Positions 1 through 9,025 are shown, counted from the first letter of the stretch. The stretch is DNA of 10,630 nucleotides from DASYUM01 sp036001225 (GCA_036001225.1 DASYUM010000283.1:1-10630); one strand, 5' to 3'. A program made the numbers and translations. The notes: generated from the sequence alone by a model not told the origin.

Positions 1-370
1 GATCCCTGATGCGAACCCAGCGGGCCAGCTCGTCCAGCGGGCGGCCGGGGCCGAAGACGTCGGCGACGCCGAGCGCTTTCAGCGCCGGGACGTCCTGCGG
101 CGGGATCGCGCCGCCGACCAGGACCGGCGCCCGGACCCCGCGGCGCTCGAGCGCCTGGAAGATCTCGGGCAACAGCTCGTGATGGCTGCCGGACAGGGTG
201 GAGAGGCAGACGAGGTCGGCCGCTTCCTGGAGGGCCGCCTCGGCGATCTCCTCGGGGAACTGGTTGCCCAGGTACACGGTCTCGGCACCGAGCTCGCGCA
301 GCGTACGGACCACGGCGATGGCGCCCCGCCAATGGGAGTCGAGCCCGAGGATCGCGACCAGCGCCTTCAT
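1..370 (-). CDS. Acyl-CoA mutase small subunit, B12-binding domain (partial, 3' end beyond window)
   Basis: This subunit binds adenosylcobalamin for the mutase encoded just upstream. It begins at ATG 370 (MKALVAILGLDSHWRG) and stays open for 123 codons to the window edge, already nearly the length of a stand-alone B12-binding subunit. The base-off/His-on motif DxHxxG is intact at D11-S12-H13-W14-R15-G16, so H13 should be the lower cobalt ligand. The SxL segment (LSTLSG, about residues 57-62) and a Gly-Gly pair near residue 87 follow in the expected order, as does FGPGRPLDEL near the end. Homologues usually have Lys four residues before the Asp of DxH (Lys604 in Propionibacterium MCM); here it is Ile7. 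A GAGG stretch lies just before the ATG. A 118-bp inverted-repeat element separates it from the large subunit. The family is clear; the substrate of the holoenzyme is unknown. Confidence 0.9.
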   Translation of the reverse strand, partial: MKALVAILGLDSHWRGAIAVVRTLRELGAETVYLGNQFPEEIAEAALQEAADLVCLSTLSGSHHELLPEIFQALERRGVRAPVLVGGAIPPQDVPALKALGVADVFGPGRPLDELARWVRIRD

Positions 371-391
371 GGGCCCTCGTCGGTCAGGCTT

Positions 392-509
392 CCGGGCCGA
401 GAACCGAGCAGCCCTAGGACGCAGGGAGGAGGCGGGCCGAGGCGTATGGCGCATACGTTGAGGCCCGCCGACGACCGAGGACGACGGGATGCGACGGTTA
501 TCGGCCCGG
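392..509. repeat. Intercistronic inverted-repeat element, copy A (118 bp)
   Basis: The element has 15-bp termini: CCGGGCCGAGAACCG at 392-406 and CGGTTATCGGCCCGG at 495-509, inverted repeats with one mismatch. An inner 8-bp stem pairs GGCGGGCC (431-438) with GGCCCGCC (462-469). The tip is a perfect 6-bp hairpin, CGTATG (443-448) with CATACG (452-457), around a GCG loop. A second copy lies at 9036-9210 and is almost identical over its outer arms. The element fills most of the gap between the mutase subunits and starts 2 nt after the large-subunit stop on the minus strand. No transposase or clear target-site duplication is seen. It resembles a REP/BIME-like or MITE-like element, but the family is not recognised. 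Confidence 0.85.
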
Positions 510-511
510 GA

Positions 512-2218
<1,707 letters not shown>

Positions 2219-2260
2219 CGAGCGCCGTGTGTCCCCGCGCCCTTGAACGAGGCGCTCCGA

Positions 2261-2279
2261 GCGCGGGCTTTGCCCGCGC
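2261..2279. repeat. GC-rich hairpin upstream of mutase large subunit
   Basis: GCGCGGGC (2261-2268) and GCCCGCGC (2272-2279) form a perfect 8-bp stem around a 3-nt loop. A shorter stem, GCGCT (2252-2256) with AGCGC (2260-2264), overlaps it and would be mutually exclusive. The structure lies in the 109-bp gap before the mutase large subunit, so it would sit in its leader if transcription reads through. It supports the ATG at 2218 over the TTG at 2281 as the start. Confidence 0.6.
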
Positions 2280-2293
2280 AACCCCGGGGGAGG

Positions 2294-2324
2294 TTTCGGA
2301 GGGGGGCCCAGCCCCCCTCCGAAA
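2294..2324 (-). terminator. Strong 14-bp hairpin after the PaaK-like gene (terminator-like or palindromic repeat)
   Basis: A perfect 14-bp inverted repeat (arms 2294-2307 and 2311-2324, each an AT-ended GGAGGGGGGC block or its complement) surrounds a 3-nt loop. On the minus strand it starts 3 nt after the TAG stop of the PaaK-like gene. The sequence after the stem is C- and G-rich with no T-run, so a classical intrinsic terminator is not supported. It may instead be a palindromic repeat or an mRNA 3'-end stabiliser or processing site. The structure is certain; its role as a terminator is doubtful. Confidence 0.55.
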
Positions 2325-2327
2325 GGT

Positions 2328-3599
2328 CTAATCCCATTTCCGTTGGTCGTCGATCTTCTTGGCGCCCTCGGGAATGGTGCCGGCCCCGACGACCCGAACC
2401 TCGCCCCGGAGCTTCATCACATCGCGGATCGCCGCCACCAGCCCGGCCTCGAACTCAGCGGGATCGGTGCCGGCCGCCGGCTCGACGTGGAAGGTGAGGA
2501 CATCCTGGTGGTCGTGACGGGTGACCACGACCTGGTAGCGCGCGACCCCGGAAACCCGGGCGGCGACCTCGTCGGCCTGGCGCGGGTGGACGAACATGCC
2601 ACGGACCTTCGTGACTTCGTCGGCGCGGCCCCGCCAGCCGAGCATGCGGGGCGAGGTCCGCCCGCACGGGCAGGGGGCGTCGGTGACGACGGACAAGTCC
2701 CCGGTCGCGAAGCGGAGCATGGGGTAGGTCCGGTGGTTCACCGTGCAGACGATCTCGCCGACCTCCCCCGCCGACAGCGGCGTCCCGGTCTGGGGGTCGC
2801 AGATCTCGAAGATGGCGTCCTCGATCAGGTGCATCCCGGCCGCCTCCCGACACTCGTAGGCGACGATCCCGAGGTCGGCGGTCCCGAACGACTGCCGGGT
2901 CAGGATGCCGTACTCCTGCTCGAAGCTTCGCCGCAGCGATTCGGGCAGCGCCTCGGCCCCGACCTGGGCGACCTCGAGTGGGAGCCGCAACCCCCGGTCG
3001 GCGGCGTGCTTGAGGATCGTCATCAGGAACGATGGGGTGCCGACGTAGCCGGTGGCGCCGAGCTCCACGATCGTCTTGACCTGCACCTCGGTGTTGCCGG
3101 GGCCGGTCGGCACCACGGTGCAGCCGAGAAGCGCCAGCCCCCGGTCGATCAGGTGAGCGGCCGGGGTCAGGTGGTAGAGAAACGTGTTCACCACCACGTC
3201 GCCGGGGCGGAAGCCACCGGCGAAGCAGGCGGCCTCGGTCCGCCAGGGGCTCCGCTCCCGCCGGTCGAACGGCTCGTAGATCGGACCCGGGGAGACGAAG
3301 ATCCAGTGGAGGTCCTCGCGCCGGGCCGTGCAGAAGCCGCCGAACGGCGGGTCGGCCCGCTGGAGGTCCGGCATGGCCGCCTTCTTGATCACCGGCAGCC
3401 GATCCAGGTCCTCCAGCCTGCGAATGTCGGTGGGCTTCAGACCGGCGGCCTCCATCCGGCGGCGCACGCCGGGGGCGCGGCGATAGGCGTGGGCCATCAG
3501 CGCCCGCAGCCAGGTCTCTTGATAGCGACGGCGGGCGCGGAGTCCGAGCGTCTCCCGCTTGCGGTCGTAGTAGCCTCGGAGGCGATCGGCCCGGGTCAT
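2328..3599 (-). CDS. PaaK-like adenylate-forming protein (phenylacetate-CoA ligase family)
   Basis: This 423-aa protein belongs to the phenylacetate-CoA ligase branch of adenylate-forming enzymes, which make acyl-CoA from acid, ATP and CoA. The start ATG at 3599 overlaps the crotonase stop as ATGA, implying translational coupling. An in-frame extension to 4073 is only the crotonase region read in another frame. Visible family features are SFGTAD (237-242), a PMLRFATGDLS block (293-303), a CPCGR pair (C310, C312), the hinge GRADEVTKVRG (324-334) and the C-terminal Lys region GTIPEGAKKIDDQR (407-420), where K414 or K415 would be the catalytic Lys. The usual Ser/Thr/Gly-rich phosphate-binding loop (SSGTTG-like) is replaced by FVSPGPIYEP (101-110). 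Ligase activity is therefore uncertain; the substrate is unknown, and naming it phenylacetate ligase would overstate the evidence. A strong hairpin follows the gene. Confidence 0.85.
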   Translation of the reverse strand: MTRADRLRGYYDRKRETLGLRARRRYQETWLRALMAHAYRRAPGVRRRMEAAGLKPTDIRRLEDLDRLPVIKKAAMPDLQRADPPFGGFCTARREDLHWIFVSPGPIYEPFDRRERSPWRTEAACFAGGFRPGDVVVNTFLYHLTPAAHLIDRGLALLGCTVVPTGPGNTEVQVKTIVELGATGYVGTPSFLMTILKHAADRGLRLPLEVAQVGAEALPESLRRSFEQEYGILTRQSFGTADLGIVAYECREAAGMHLIEDAIFEICDPQTGTPLSAGEVGEIVCTVNHRTYPMLRFATGDLSVVTDAPCPCGRTSPRMLGWRGRADEVTKVRGMFVHPRQADEVAARVSGVARYQVVVTRHDHQDVLTFHVEPAAGTDPAEFEAGLVAAIRDVMKLRGEVRVVGAGTIPEGAKKIDDQRKWD

Positions 3600-4354
3600 G
3601 GCGTCGACTTGCGCTCCCGAACGGCGATCATCGCCGCCCGGTGCTCGTCCGAGGTCAGGCAGAGACGGAGGGCGGCCTGCATCTCTTCCCGGAACTCGTC
3701 GAAGCCGACGTCGAACGCCTTCGCGGTCAGGCGCTTGCAAGCCAGGGTGCTGCCGACCGGCAGGGCGAGGAACCGCTCCACCGTCTCGGCGAGCGCGCGC
3801 TCGAACTCGGCGGCCACCACCACCCGGCTGACGAGCCCGATGGCCTCGGCCCGGGCGGCGGAGATCAGCTCGCCGGTGAGGATCAGCTCCTTGGCCCGTC
3901 CCAGGCCGATCAGCCGCGGCAGCCGGTAGGGCGCCATCGAGGGCACCAGGCACTCCTTCACCGCCGGCAGCCCGAGGAGGGCCGCGTCGCTGGCCAGCCG
4001 GTAGTCGCAGACGAGCGCCATCTGCAGCCCCCCGCCGATGCAGTGGCCGTTGATGCCGGCGATGGTGAGGCATTCGAGCCGCTCGATGGCCGTCATCGCC
4101 GACTCCCAGGCCACGAGGTCCTCGTAGCGGAGCTCGCCCGCCGCCAGCGCATCGAGGTCGAGTCCGGTCGAGAAGGCGCGACCGGCGCCGGTCAGCACCA
4201 CCACCCGGATCTCGGGCGACTTGCCGAGCCGCTCAGCGGCGGCGTGGAAGGCCTCGGCGAAGGTCCGGTCGCCGGCGTTGAGGACGTGCGGGCGGTCGAA
4301 GGTGAGGTAGGCGACGGGCCCGCGGGTCTCGTAGCGAACGGCGGGGGGCTCCAT
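3596..4354 (-). CDS. Enoyl-CoA hydratase/isomerase (crotonase) family protein lacking both hydratase glutamates
   Basis: The 252-aa length and fold motifs are those of the crotonase superfamily, whose members act on acyl-CoA thioesters through an oxyanion hole. The substrate-loop motif GRAFSTGLDLDAL (58-70) and INGHCIGGGLQMALVCDYRLA (101-121) are clear. The two catalytic residues of classical enoyl-CoA hydratase (Glu144 and Glu164 in the rat enzyme) align with Gln111 and Ala131 (GLPAVKE). Simple syn-hydration of an enoyl-CoA is thus unlikely. Isomerase, C-C hydrolase, thioesterase or a non-catalytic role remain possible. The ATG at 4354 is preceded by GGAG with 5-nt spacing. A TATAAT hexamer lies upstream, 32 bp separate it from the luciferase-like gene, and its end overlaps the PaaK-like gene by 4 bp. 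Confidence 0.9.
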   Translation of the reverse strand: MEPPAVRYETRGPVAYLTFDRPHVLNAGDRTFAEAFHAAAERLGKSPEIRVVVLTGAGRAFSTGLDLDALAAGELRYEDLVAWESAMTAIERLECLTIAGINGHCIGGGLQMALVCDYRLASDAALLGLPAVKECLVPSMAPYRLPRLIGLGRAKELILTGELISAARAEAIGLVSRVVVAAEFERALAETVERFLALPVGSTLACKRLTAKAFDVGFDEFREEMQAALRLCLTSDEHRAAMIAVRERKSTP

Positions 4355-4373
4355 GCCGGCTCCGATCGGGACG

Positions 4374-4379
4374 ATTATA
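4374..4379 (-). promoter_or_regulatory. Possible internal promoter, TATAAT -10 element
   Basis: The minus strand reads TATAAT at 4379-4374, a perfect sigma-70 -10 hexamer in otherwise GC-rich DNA. It lies in the 32-bp gap between the luciferase-like gene and the crotonase gene. A start about 7 nt downstream would leave a leader of about 13 nt that still contains the GGAG ribosome binding site. No recognisable -35 box lies 16 to 18 bp upstream, where the sequence is GC-rich coding DNA. It could let the crotonase, PaaK-like and mutase genes be transcribed separately from the transporter. Confidence 0.35.
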
Positions 4380-4386
4380 GCAGTCG

Positions 4387-5349
4387 TCAGCGGGTGCCGG
4401 CCGGTGGGCGGGTCGCGCCGAATGCCGGCAGCACGGTTTCCGTGAACGCGGCCAGCGCGTCCCAGTCGTACGGTCCCTCGCGGAGCGCGATGTTGAGCCG
4501 CTCGACCCCCGCATCCCGGTAAGCGGCGACCATCTCCATCGTCTGGGGGGGCGTGCCGCGCAGGAACCCGCGGCGGCCGCCGAGGTCGCGCCCCCAGTGC
4601 TCGTACATGAGGGCCTCCTGGCGGGCGGCGCCGCGCGCGTCGGCCCCGACGTAGAAGGCGACGTTGGCGCTGCGGCGGATGCTCGCGGGGTCACGGCCTT
4701 CCTTGCCACACCACTCGTCGAGGATGCGGCTCTTGGCGAGCCAGGTCGGCGGGTCGAGGTAGGGGGCGTTCCAACCGTCGGCATGGCGGGCGGCGGCGCG
4801 GAGCGTCCGCTTCTCGCCCTGCCCACCGATCCAGATGGGGAGCCGCGGCTGGAGAGGCTTCGGGTTGCAGCGCGCGTCGCGGAGCTGGAAGTGGCGACCC
4901 TCGAAGTTGGCCACCTTCTGATCGAAGAGGAGCCGCAGCACCTGCGCGTACTCCTCGAGCTGGTCCTCGCGGACGCCGATCGAGGGGAACGGGATGCCGA
5001 AGCCCCGGTGCTCGGCGGCGTGCCAGCCGGCGCCCAGCCCGCACTCGACTCGCCCGCCCGCCCGGTGGTCGAGCGTGCAGAGCGACTTGGCGAGCAGCCC
5101 CGGGTTCCGGTAGCTGACGCAGAAGACCAGACAGCCGAGCCGCACGCGCCGCGTCTCGCTGGCGGCCGCACCCAGGGCGGCGACCGCCTCGAAGCAGTCC
5201 CCGTCGCCCCCGCGGGGCGGCGATTCCTGGAAATGGTCGGAGACCGAGAACCAGTCGAACCCCCGCTCGTCGGCGAAGCGCCACAGGCGAGCCAGCTCCG
5301 GCATGGTCCCGCCCAGGTGGCCGACGTGGATGCCAAACGTCATCGGCAC
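4387..5349 (-). CDS. LLM-class (luciferase-like) oxidoreductase, probably F420-dependent
   Basis: This 320-aa protein belongs to the bacterial luciferase-like TIM-barrel family, which uses reduced or oxidised F420 or flavin to oxidise, reduce or oxygenate organic substrates in the cytoplasm. The N-terminal strand MTFGIHVG, the SVSDHFQESP block (35-44), a GLGAGWHAAEHRGFGIPFP segment (104-122) and the phosphate-loop region PIWIGGQGEKRTLR (171-184) with HADGWN (189-194) are typical. The GTG at 5349 has a GGGG stretch 6 nt upstream and starts 9 bp after the globin stop. The ATG at 5343, two codons in, is an alternative start. Its place between a transporter and CoA-thioester genes suggests oxidation of the imported acid or its CoA ester. 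F420 rather than FMN use is inferred from family resemblance and not proven. Confidence 0.88.
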   Translation of the reverse strand: MPMTFGIHVGHLGGTMPELARLWRFADERGFDWFSVSDHFQESPPRGGDGDCFEAVAALGAAASETRRVRLGCLVFCVSYRNPGLLAKSLCTLDHRAGGRVECGLGAGWHAAEHRGFGIPFPSIGVREDQLEEYAQVLRLLFDQKVANFEGRHFQLRDARCNPKPLQPRLPIWIGGQGEKRTLRAAARHADGWNAPYLDPPTWLAKSRILDEWCGKEGRDPASIRRSANVAFYVGADARGAARQEALMYEHWGRDLGGRRGFLRGTPPQTMEMVAAYRDAGVERLNIALREGPYDWDALAAFTETVLPAFGATRPPAGTR

Positions 5350-5358
5350 GCCCGACCC

Positions 5359-5796
5359 CTACTGCCCGACGATGTCGGGCTTCATCGGCGCCAGCAACCC
5401 GATCAGCTCGTTCTTCTCCTTGGCCGGTACCTTGTTCTTGTCGAGGGCCTTGATCAGGTCCTCGACCGTCGCGTTCCACTCGGCCTCCGTGATCTTCATC
5501 TCCCGGTGGGCCGTCTTCATGTCCTTGCCGAGGTACTGGCAGGGGCCGCCCGTCGCCGCGCACACCTGATCGGCCGCATTCGACTTCAGCCGCTCGACGT
5601 CGGCCGGCTTCATGTCCTTGAACCGGGCACTGACACGGTTGTCCGCGACCAGGAATGCGACGAAGTCGGCGACCACCTGCGAGATGCCCTCCCGGCCGCC
5701 CAGTCGCTGGTAGAGCGTCCGTTCGGTCTTGGCCGGCTCCATGGTGGCACAACCGACCACGATCAGCACGACCGCCAGCAGCAATCTCGTCCTCAT
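5359..5796 (-). CDS. Lipoprotein-anchored group 1 truncated haemoglobin
   Basis: The 145-aa product has a lipoprotein signal peptide (MRTRLLLAVVLIVVGC) with lipobox VVGC, Cys16 being the lipidation site. A group 1 truncated globin domain follows: LYQRLGGREGISQVV (28-42), DFVAFLVADNRV (44-55), DQVCAATGGPCQYLG (76-90), DMKTAHREMKIT (92-103) and KVPAKEKNELIGLLAPMKPDIV (122-143). His97 in KTAH is the expected proximal haem ligand (F8). By alignment to Mycobacterium trHbN, the B10 Tyr that stabilises bound O2 is Val46 and the E11 Gln is not Gln. The predicted location is the outer side of a membrane, facing the periplasm. ATG 5796 is preceded by GGGAGG, which overlaps the livF stop region 10 bp away, so the gene is in the operon. 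Function could be O2 or NO handling or redox sensing. Confidence 0.88.
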   Translation of the reverse strand: MRTRLLLAVVLIVVGCATMEPAKTERTLYQRLGGREGISQVVADFVAFLVADNRVSARFKDMKPADVERLKSNAADQVCAATGGPCQYLGKDMKTAHREMKITEAEWNATVEDLIKALDKNKVPAKEKNELIGLLAPMKPDIVGQ

Positions 5797-5806
5797 GGGA
5801 CCCTCC

Positions 5807-6601
<795 letters not shown>

Positions 6602-6697
6602 GGGCTCGTGCGCGGGCGCGGAGACCAGCGGCGCGGCGAATGGGCCGCCGGCCTCCGCCCAGCCGATCGACTAGGAACCTGTCCCCCCCCCGATGAA

Positions 6698-7930
6698 CTA
6701 GCTCTTGGCTTCCTTGATGTGCTTGGCCACCACTTCCGGGTAGGCCTTGTACCACTCGGTCATCTTCACGAACTTCCCACCCTTGACCTGCCAGATCTGG
6801 ACCAGGCCGCCGCCCTCGTGGTCCGTCGGCGTGATCTCGAGCGGCGGCACCAGGCCGCCGAGGGTGAAGCCCTTGATCTTCTCGAAGCCCTTCTTGACGT
6901 CGTCGCCGGTGAGCTTGCCGTCGGGCTTGGCCTTCACCGCGTTGCGAATGGCCTCCACGTGGAGGGCCGCGATGAGCACCCCCCGGTTGTAGAAGACGGT
7001 CGACGCCATCTCCTTGGGGGGCTCCTTGCCCTCCTTCTTGTACATCTCGCGGATCTCGTTGAGGACCGGGAAGTCCGGGCCCACGCCGGCGAACTGCATG
7101 GCGTTGTAGCCCTCGGCGACGGCGAACCCGCCGGCCGCCTCGACGTCGGCTTCGGCCGCGCCCCACACGAACGAGACGACCTTCCGCAGCGGGTAGCCGA
7201 CCCGCTTGAACTCCTTGATCGACACCGACGGCGACCGCCCGAACAGGTGCGCGATCACGAAGTCGGCGCGGTAGCGCTGGGAAATGTCGAGCGCCTGGGC
7301 GCCCATCTCCACCCCCGGCGGCGGCACCGCGAAGGTCTTGAGCTGAAAGCCCTCCTTGGCCGCCAGATCTTCCAGGACCGGGATCGGCTCCCGCCCGGCC
7401 GGGTTGTCGAAGAAGAGGAAGGCGATCTTCTTGCCCTTCAACCCGTTGAGCTGGTCCTTGGCGAACTTCACCGCCGCCGCCCCCTGCGACCAGTAGGTGG
7501 CGGCGATCGGGAAGAGGTAGGGGTAGCGGATCCCGTCGGCGGCGGCGGCCGCCCCGAAACCGGGCGAGGTACCCGGGATCCGGTCCTCGGTCAGCTTCTG
7601 GGTCAAGGCGTAGGTCTGGGGGGTGCCATAGAGGCTGATCAGCACGGCCCCTTCCTTCTTGTGGCGCTCGTAGGCCTCGACGGCGGCCGGCACCTTGTAT
7701 TCGTGGTCGATCTCGAGGGCCTTCACCTTGTGCCCCTCGACCCCGCCCTTGGCGTTCACCAGCCTGATGTAGTCGTGATAGCCGGGACAGAGGTTGACGC
7801 CCACCGTCTGGGTGGCCCCGGTCCGGTCACACTGGAGGCCGATCACGATCTCGTGGCTCGCCATCGCCGGCCCCGCCACGCCGGCCAACCCGATCACGAC
7901 AACCCCGAGCAGAACCGTTAACTGTCTCAT
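6698..7930 (-). CDS. livK: Periplasmic substrate-binding protein of Liv-type ABC transporter
   Basis: This 410-aa protein is the extracytoplasmic receptor that delivers a ligand to LivHM. A Sec signal peptide (MRQLTVLLGVVVIGLAGVAG) ends with the cleavage-site-like AMA-S near residue 25. The mature start HEIVIGLQCDRTGATQ is typical of Peripla_BP_6 proteins in Liv clusters that contain acyl-CoA synthetases. Cys34 and Cys48 could form a disulfide. The ATG at 7930 is chosen over a GTG at 7948 because AAGGAG lies 6 nt upstream. It is 21 bp from the livM stop. The ligand cannot be read from the sequence; the CoA-activating neighbours suggest an organic acid rather than leucine, isoleucine or valine. 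The symbol denotes family role, not proven amino acid specificity. Confidence 0.92.
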   Translation of the reverse strand: MRQLTVLLGVVVIGLAGVAGPAMASHEIVIGLQCDRTGATQTVGVNLCPGYHDYIRLVNAKGGVEGHKVKALEIDHEYKVPAAVEAYERHKKEGAVLISLYGTPQTYALTQKLTEDRIPGTSPGFGAAAAADGIRYPYLFPIAATYWSQGAAAVKFAKDQLNGLKGKKIAFLFFDNPAGREPIPVLEDLAAKEGFQLKTFAVPPPGVEMGAQALDISQRYRADFVIAHLFGRSPSVSIKEFKRVGYPLRKVVSFVWGAAEADVEAAGGFAVAEGYNAMQFAGVGPDFPVLNEIREMYKKEGKEPPKEMASTVFYNRGVLIAALHVEAIRNAVKAKPDGKLTGDDVKKGFEKIKGFTLGGLVPPLEITPTDHEGGGLVQIWQVKGGKFVKMTEWYKAYPEVVAKHIKEAKS

Positions 7931-7936
7931 ACCGCT

Positions 7937-7942
7937 CTCCTT
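7937..7942 (-). promoter_or_regulatory. Ribosome binding site of livK
   Basis: AAGGAG on the minus strand lies 6 nt before ATG 7930. It is the strongest Shine-Dalgarno match in the window and decides the livK start. It may raise binding-protein yield relative to the permeases. Confidence 0.8.
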
Positions 7943-7951
7943 TCTCACCGG

Positions 7952-9019
7952 TCAGTACGCGAATGGCCACACACGGAAATAGTTCCGCACGTTCCGCCAC
8001 AGCCGGTTCAGCCCCTCCGGCTCCACGATGAGGAACCCGATGATGAGGGCGCCGAAGAGGATGAGGCGGAGGTTGGGGATGATGTTGAGAACGGCTGCCG
8101 ACGAGAAGATGAGCCCCCCCAGGGCTTCCATCGCGTAGCGGATCAAGATCGGCAGCAGGGTCACGAAGATGGCGCCGAAGATCGATCCCAGCACCGAGCC
8201 CAGGCCGCCGATGATGATCATGGCCAGGTAATCGACGGAGGTGACGATCTGGAACTGCTCGTAGTTGGCGATGCCCAGGTAGTAGGTGTAGAGGACGCCG
8301 GTCACGCCGGCGTAGAACGACGAGATGGCGAACGCGGTCAGCTTGTAGCGGAAGATGTTGATGCCGATGATCTCGGCCGCCACGTCCTGGTCGCGGATGG
8401 CGATGAACGCCCGCCCGACCCCGCTCCGCACCAGGTTCAGGGCGCCCACGGTCGCCAGCACCACGAAGACCAGGAGAAAGAAATACATCCCCCGTTGCCC
8501 GGCGATCTCGAAGCCGAACAGCCGCGGCCGGGGAACCTCGATGGAGGCCTGGACGCCGCCGCTGATCCAGGTGACGTGGTTGATGGTCCACTCGATGATC
8601 AGCTGACCGGCCAGCGTGGCGATGGCCAGGTACAGGCCCTTGATGCGGAGGGACGGGATGCCGACCACGGCCCCCACCAGGGCCGCCATGAGCCCACCCA
8701 GCGGCAGGGCGAGCCAGAACGGGAAGTCCAGACGGGTGGCGAAGTTGGCGGCCGTGTAGGCGCCGACCGACATGAAGGCGCCGTGGCCGATGGAGATCTG
8801 CCCCGTGTAGCCGACCAGGATGTTCAGCCCCAAGGCGCCCACCACGGCGATCGAGATCAGATTGATGATCGACAGGTAGTACTCGTGAAGGGCGAAGGGG
8901 AGGATGCCGAAGAAGACGACGGCCAGGGCGCCCACCGTCCAGCGGGCGATGGGAAGCGGATACAAGGCCATGTCGGCCTCGTAGGTCGTCTTGAACACCC
9001 CGCACTCCCGCGCGATCAC
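7952..9019 (-). CDS. livM: Liv-type ABC transporter permease LivM
   Basis: This 355-aa inner-membrane permease pairs with LivH. It has several hydrophobic segments from about residue 27 onward, the conserved GYTGQISIGHGAF block near residues 75-87, and the C-terminal EPEGLNRLWRNVRNYF typical of the family. The frame is open far upstream to 9757, but that extension is livH read out of frame and low-complexity repeat sequence. The GTG at 9019 is chosen because GGGAG lies 6 nt upstream (9030-9026) and the resulting N-terminus, IARECGVFKTTYEADMALY, matches what is recalled of LivM homologues in such clusters. An ATG at 8971 is a weaker alternative. A 175-bp inverted-repeat element lies between livH and this gene. 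Confidence 0.92.
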   Translation of the reverse strand: MIARECGVFKTTYEADMALYPLPIARWTVGALAVVFFGILPFALHEYYLSIINLISIAVVGALGLNILVGYTGQISIGHGAFMSVGAYTAANFATRLDFPFWLALPLGGLMAALVGAVVGIPSLRIKGLYLAIATLAGQLIIEWTINHVTWISGGVQASIEVPRPRLFGFEIAGQRGMYFFLLVFVVLATVGALNLVRSGVGRAFIAIRDQDVAAEIIGINIFRYKLTAFAISSFYAGVTGVLYTYYLGIANYEQFQIVTSVDYLAMIIIGGLGSVLGSIFGAIFVTLLPILIRYAMEALGGLIFSSAAVLNIIPNLRLILFGALIIGFLIVEPEGLNRLWRNVRNYFRVWPFAY

Positions 9020-9025
9020 GTCACA

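Noticed and set aside
392..509. Insertion sequence or CRISPR repeat
   Set aside because: There is no transposase, no clear target-site duplication, and only two dispersed copies without regular spacers.
2219..2281. Mutase large-subunit start at the TTG at 2281
   Set aside because: The added 21 residues are basic, non-family sequence over a hairpin region; the ATG at 2218 fits better.
2294..2324. Classical rho-independent terminator
   Set aside because: The stem is strong but no T-run follows on the minus strand, and the plus strand has no gene ending here. It is kept only as a terminator-like hairpin.
2343..3929. Long plus-strand open frame of 528 codons opposite the PaaK-like gene and crotonase gene
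   Set aside because: Antisense to well-supported genes with no recognisable domain; a GC-driven shadow. The same applies to the plus-strand frames at 1091-2497, 3641-4522, 4597-5844 and 9190-10233.
3600..4073. N-terminal extension of the PaaK-like protein to 581 residues
   Set aside because: The extension is the crotonase gene read in another frame. The ATG at 3599 overlaps the crotonase stop as ATGA and gives a normal family length.
5359..5796. A frameshifted or broken gene because of the short length
   Set aside because: 145 residues is full length for a signal peptide plus a group 1 truncated globin domain, with both ends matching the family.
6683..6691. Run of nine C as a phase-variation tract
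   Set aside because: It lies after the livK stop and well before the livF start, so slippage would not change a reading frame or an obvious promoter.
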